Part shown: positions 61,426 to 64,000 of the stretch, one piece after another
Layout: every line of letters starts with the position of its first letter
Numbering within the stretch: position 1 is the first letter of the stretch
Notes under the pieces: model-generated
Databases searched by the model: none
Told to the model about the DNA's origin: nothing
Seen by the model: only the letters and a program-made list of their open reading frames with translations
Program-made: the position numbers and the translations under genes
From: G020354785 sp964461435
GTDB taxonomy: Bacteria; Bacteroidota; Bacteroidia; Bacteroidales; UBA10428
DNA: 64,000 nt
Reading direction: 5' to 3'
NCBI GenBank assembly: GCA_964461435.1
Contig: CAYWUI010000003.1
Coordinates: forward strand, 60,447 to 124,446

Positions 61426-61749
61426 ATGCAGAAAAAATTGCATATCAAAAAGGGAGATACGGTATTTATTATTACCGGAGAATACAAAGGACAAAAGGGC
61501 AGGGTACTTGAGGTTATGCGCAAGTCAAATAAGGCTATTGTGGAAGGTATAAATATGATTTCGAAACATACAAAACCCAATTCCAAACAGCCTCAGGGGG
61601 GAATAATAAAAAAAGAAGCTCCGGTACATTTGTCAAATCTGATGCTTATAGATCCATCATCAGGAGAACCAACAAGAATAGGACGGAAATTAAGTGATAA
61701 AAATAAACTATACAGATATTCAGTAAAATCAGGAGAGGAGATTAAGTAA
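61426..61749 (+). CDS. rplX: 50S ribosomal protein L24
   Basis: A 107-residue assembly initiator of the 50S subunit with an N-terminal KOW motif (KKGDTVFIITGEYKGQKGRV). The block HTKPNSKQPQGGIIKKEAPV is typical. Its stop TAA shares one base with the rplE ATG, so the two are translationally coupled, and its last codons carry the rplE SD sequence. Confidence 0.97.
   Translation: MQKKLHIKKGDTVFIITGEYKGQKGRVLEVMRKSNKAIVEGINMISKHTKPNSKQPQGGIIKKEAPVHLSNLMLIDPSSGEPTRIGRKLSDKNKLYRYSVKSGEEIK
61731..61740 (+). promoter_or_regulatory. Shine-Dalgarno-like AGGAGAGGAG for rplE
   Basis: Two overlapping GGAG units lie 8 bases before the rplE ATG at 61749, within the last codons of rplX. They also encode Gly-Glu-Glu, so selection on protein cannot be excluded. 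Confidence 0.55.
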
Positions 61750-62306
61750 TGGCCTATATACCAAATCTTAAAAAGAAATATAAGGATGAGATTATCCCTG
61801 CATTAACCAGGGAATTTGGATACACATCGGTAATGCAGGTACCCCGGCTGGAAAAAATTATAATCAACCAGGGAGTGGGACAGGCTGTGGCTGACAAAAA
61901 ACTTATTGAGGTTGCACAGGAGGAACTTTCCCTGATCTCCGGGCAGCATGCTATTCAAACACTATCAAAGAGAGATATATCCAACTTCAAGCTAAGGCGT
62001 AAAATGCCGATAGGTGTTAAGGTTACCCTTAGAAAAGATAAAATGTACGAATTCCTGGAAAGACTAATAAATGCAGCTCTGCCAAGAATCAGGGATTTCA
62101 GGGGATTAAATCCCAGGCTCGACGGAAGGGGTAATTATAATTTAGGTATTGCTGAGCAACTAATTTTTCCCGAGATCGATATTGATAAAATAAATAAGAT
62201 TTTAGGCCTTGAAATTACTTTCGTTACAACAGCTAAAAGCGACGAAGAAGGATTTTCTTTATTAAGGGAATTTGGTTTACCATTTAAAACTGTTAAAAAA
62301 TCATAG
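61749..62306 (+). CDS. rplE: 50S ribosomal protein L5
   Basis: A 185-residue central-protuberance protein that binds 5S rRNA and P-site tRNA. Start MAYIPNLKKKYKDEIIPAL; VPRLEKIIINQGVG, RKMPIGVKVTLR and FRGLNPRLDGRGNYNLGI are family motifs. It overlaps rplX by one base and rpsN follows after 1 base. Confidence 0.98.
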   Translation: MAYIPNLKKKYKDEIIPALTREFGYTSVMQVPRLEKIIINQGVGQAVADKKLIEVAQEELSLISGQHAIQTLSKRDISNFKLRRKMPIGVKVTLRKDKMYEFLERLINAALPRIRDFRGLNPRLDGRGNYNLGIAEQLIFPEIDIDKINKILGLEITFVTTAKSDEEGFSLLREFGLPFKTVKKS

Positions 62307-62307
62307 T

Positions 62308-62577
62308 ATGGCAAAAGAATCAATGAAAGCCCGTGAAATAAGGCGCCAGAAACTGGTAGCTAAATACGCAAAGAAAAGAGCAAAACTTAAAGCTGAAGGA
62401 GACTACCAGGGATTAAGCAAATTGCCCAGAAACTCTAATCCTAACAGGTTGCATAACAGATGCATACTTACTGGAAGACCAAAGGGTTATATGAGACAAT
62501 TCGGACTTAGCAGAATAACTTTCAGAGAAATGGCCTCCGAAGGATTAATACCAGGAGTAAAAAAAGCAAGCTGGTAA
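62308..62577 (+). CDS. rpsN: 30S ribosomal protein S14, zinc-independent type
   Basis: An 89-residue S14 of the long, C-minus form: the zinc-binding Cys pairs of the short form are absent and only one Cys (NRCILTGRPKG) is seen. MAKESMKAREIRRQKLVAKY is the start and SRITFREMASEGLIPGVKKASW the end. The ATG at 62308 begins one base after the rplE stop; an upstream in-frame reading that overlaps rplE is rejected. Confidence 0.97.
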   Translation: MAKESMKAREIRRQKLVAKYAKKRAKLKAEGDYQGLSKLPRNSNPNRLHNRCILTGRPKGYMRQFGLSRITFREMASEGLIPGVKKASW

Positions 62578-62620
62578 TAAAATGTTAATTTAAACAATAA
62601 ATATTAAATACAGAATTTTT

Positions 62621-63016
62621 ATGACAGATCCCATCGCCGACTATTTGACCAGAATACGAAATGCCATAATGGCCAGGCATAAAGTAGTAGAGATACCTGC
62701 TTCAAACCTGAAGAAGGATATTACAAGGATACTTCATGATCAGGGCTATATTCTTAATTATAAATTTATCGATGATAATATCCAGGGTATAATAAAAATT
62801 GCATTGAAATATAATTCTGAAACAAAACTGCCGGCAATAAAATCTATTAAAAGAATAAGCCGCCCCGGACTAAGAAAGTACGCGAGAAAGGATAGGGTAC
62901 CAAGAGTGTTGAACGGACTGGGTATTGCTATTATATCAACATCAAAGGGAGTGATGACAGATAAACAAGCACGAAAGCAAAATATTGGCGGTGAAATAAT
63001 ATGTTATGTACACTAA
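62621..63016 (+). CDS. rpsH: 30S ribosomal protein S8
   Basis: A 131-residue primary 16S rRNA-binding protein of the platform; in E. coli it represses the spc operon. MTDPIADYLTRIRNAIMARH and GLGIAIISTSKGVMTDKQAR are diagnostic, with the terminal GGEIICYVH. It follows rpsN after 43 bases. Confidence 0.98.
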   Translation: MTDPIADYLTRIRNAIMARHKVVEIPASNLKKDITRILHDQGYILNYKFIDDNIQGIIKIALKYNSETKLPAIKSIKRISRPGLRKYARKDRVPRVLNGLGIAIISTSKGVMTDKQARKQNIGGEIICYVH

Positions 63017-63018
63017 AC

Positions 63019-63024
63019 AGGAGG
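63019..63024 (+). promoter_or_regulatory. Strong Shine-Dalgarno AGGAGG for rplF
   Basis: A full AGGAGG lies 8 bases before the rplF ATG at 63033 and just after the rpsH stop. It is the strongest SD in the window and stands out because Bacteroidota rarely use SD sequences. Confidence 0.75.
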
Positions 63025-63032
63025 TTATATAA

Positions 63033-63587
63033 ATGTCACGAATAGGTTTGCTACCGATAGATGTTCCGGAAGGTGTCACAGTAAATGTGGACACGGGGAA
63101 TATTGTGAAAGTCAAGGGCCCATTAGGAGAATTAACACAAAAGGTCAATCCTGATATTAAGATTGAAATTAAAGACAATCAAATATTGGTAAAAAGACCA
63201 ACCAATCAGAAAAGGCATAAAGCAATGCATGGCTTATACCGTGCACTAATAAATAACATGGTAGTAGGAGTTTCCAGGGGTTATACCATTCAACAGGAAC
63301 TGGTTGGTGTCGGTTACAGGGCAGAAGCAAAAGGACAAAGACTTGAGTTAAACCTGGGATATTCTCATGATATCCACATAGAACTCCCAAAAGAGATAAA
63401 AGTGGAAACAGTGACTGAAAGGAGAAGTAATCCGGTTATTACCCTTAAAAGTGCTGATAAGCAATTAATCGGACAAGTAGCGGCGAAAATACGGTCACTA
63501 AAAAAACCTGAACCATATAAAGGTAAAGGTGTAAAATTTGTAGGTGAACAACTTAGGAAAAAAGCAGGAAAATCTGCAAGTGTTTAA
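63033..63587 (+). CDS. rplF: 50S ribosomal protein L6
   Basis: A 184-residue protein near the factor-binding site. MSRIGLLPIDVPEGVTVN opens the first domain, and GYRAEAKGQRLELNLGYSH and KPEPYKGKGVKFVGEQLRKK mark the second. Length is normal. It is preceded by a strong SD and followed by rplR after 20 bases. Confidence 0.98.
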   Translation: MSRIGLLPIDVPEGVTVNVDTGNIVKVKGPLGELTQKVNPDIKIEIKDNQILVKRPTNQKRHKAMHGLYRALINNMVVGVSRGYTIQQELVGVGYRAEAKGQRLELNLGYSHDIHIELPKEIKVETVTERRSNPVITLKSADKQLIGQVAAKIRSLKKPEPYKGKGVKFVGEQLRKKAGKSASV

Positions 63588-63607
63588 CATCAGAATATAC
63601 TTTAATT

Positions 63608-63967
63608 ATGGCAATAACTAAACAGGAACGAAGATTTAGAATAAAAAAAAGAATAAGAAAGATAGTGTCCGGGACTAAAGAAAAGCCAAGATTATCGGTG
63701 TTCCGTAGCAACAGGCATATTTATGCCCAGTTCATTAATGACATTGAGGGAAAGACCTTACTTTCTGTATCTTCATTAAATAAAGAGATTGCTGAAAAGA
63801 AAAATATTACAAAAACTGAACAGGCAAGACTCGTTGGAAAACTTACAGCTGAAAAATCAAAAGCTGCAAAGATAACAGGTGTAGTATTTGATAGAAACGG
63901 TTATCTATATCACGGTAGAGTTAAAGCTCTTGCCGATTCTGCAAGAGAAAGTGGATTAAAATTTTAG
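63608..63967 (+). CDS. rplR: 50S ribosomal protein L18
   Basis: A 119-residue 5S rRNA-binding protein. MAITKQERRFRIKKRIRKI, then RLSVFRSNRHIYAQFINDIEG and FDRNGYLYHGRVKALADSARE are typical, with GLKF at the end. Length is normal. rpsE begins 4 bases downstream. Confidence 0.98.
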   Translation: MAITKQERRFRIKKRIRKIVSGTKEKPRLSVFRSNRHIYAQFINDIEGKTLLSVSSLNKEIAEKKNITKTEQARLVGKLTAEKSKAAKITGVVFDRNGYLYHGRVKALADSARESGLKF

Positions 63968-63971
63968 GAAA

Positions 63972-64000
63972 ATGTCAACAACTATTATTAGAAGAGTCAG
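63972..64000 (+). CDS. rpsE: 30S ribosomal protein S5, first codons only (partial)
   Basis: Nine codons (MSTTIIRRV) and part of a tenth follow the rplR stop by 4 bases and run off the window. The assignment to S5 comes from position in the conserved spc gene order (rplF, rplR, rpsE) rather than from sequence. Confidence 0.65.

Noticed and set aside
1..64000. CRISPR arrays, tRNA/rRNA genes, insertion sequences, prophage, attachment sites
   Set aside because: No direct-repeat/spacer pattern, cloverleaf or T-loop GTTC pattern, transposase, integrase or terminal inverted repeats were seen in any spacer or gene.

Overview
The window is AT-rich chromosomal DNA of a Bacteroidota bacterium, most likely Bacteroidales or Marinilabiliales-like; the rank below phylum is inference. 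The evidence is a type IX secretion (T9SS) type-B C-terminal sorting domain, a reg_prop/Y_Y_Y/SpoIIE sensor, DUF4290, the HsdR_N–holA pair, TAnnTTTG -7 promoter boxes with a TTG-type -33 element, and near absence of Shine-Dalgarno (SD) sequences. I see no insertion sequence, phage, CRISPR array, tRNA or rRNA.

Layout. 1–4.5 kb: the 3' end of ychF, a degenerate alkaline-phosphatase-superfamily protein, a subtilisin-like protease and an outer-membrane-type protein. 4.6–6.7 kb: ribokinase and a GlsB/OlsB-like N-acyltransferase. 7–12 kb: two large signalling proteins that converge and overlap by 4 nt, a propeller-sensor SpoIIE phosphatase and a hybrid histidine kinase whose ATP-binding boxes look eroded. 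12.2–14.6 kb: two unknown exported proteins and a TPR protein.

14.7–33.3 kb, all on the plus strand, is the accessory core. It holds a glycosyltransferase fused to a membrane/Rossmann/sugar-transferase-remnant module, five consecutive paralogues with a PorE-like TPR plus PD40 propeller body but five different C-terminal ends (helical repeats plus a membrane anchor, OmpA, OmpA, none, SPOR-like), a GNAT, a protein with three SPOR-like repeats, a Wza-type export lipoprotein and a Wzc-type BY-kinase with a (Gly-Tyr)n tail. My inference is an envelope-spanning, peptidoglycan-anchored polysaccharide or cell-surface assembly. It is the best candidate here for an undescribed system.

33–50 kb is mostly housekeeping: an HsdR_N-domain protein, holA, rhomboid protease, PLP lyase, YqgE, NhaC antiporter, an NtrC-like regulator with no DNA-binding domain, an ABC exporter pair, dnaJ, grpE, murA (Asp in place of the catalytic Cys), DUF4290, a UvrD/PcrA helicase and a T9SS-sorted surface protein.

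50–64 kb: an EF-G-like GTPase diverges from the fused str–S10–spc ribosomal operon (rpsL, rpsG, fusA, then rpsJ to the start of rpsE, no tuf). Both divergent promoters can be read. Three genes inside the operon (rplP, rplE, rplF) carry clear SD sequences, unlike nearly everything else in the window. Protein family names rest on motif recognition by eye; no database search was run.
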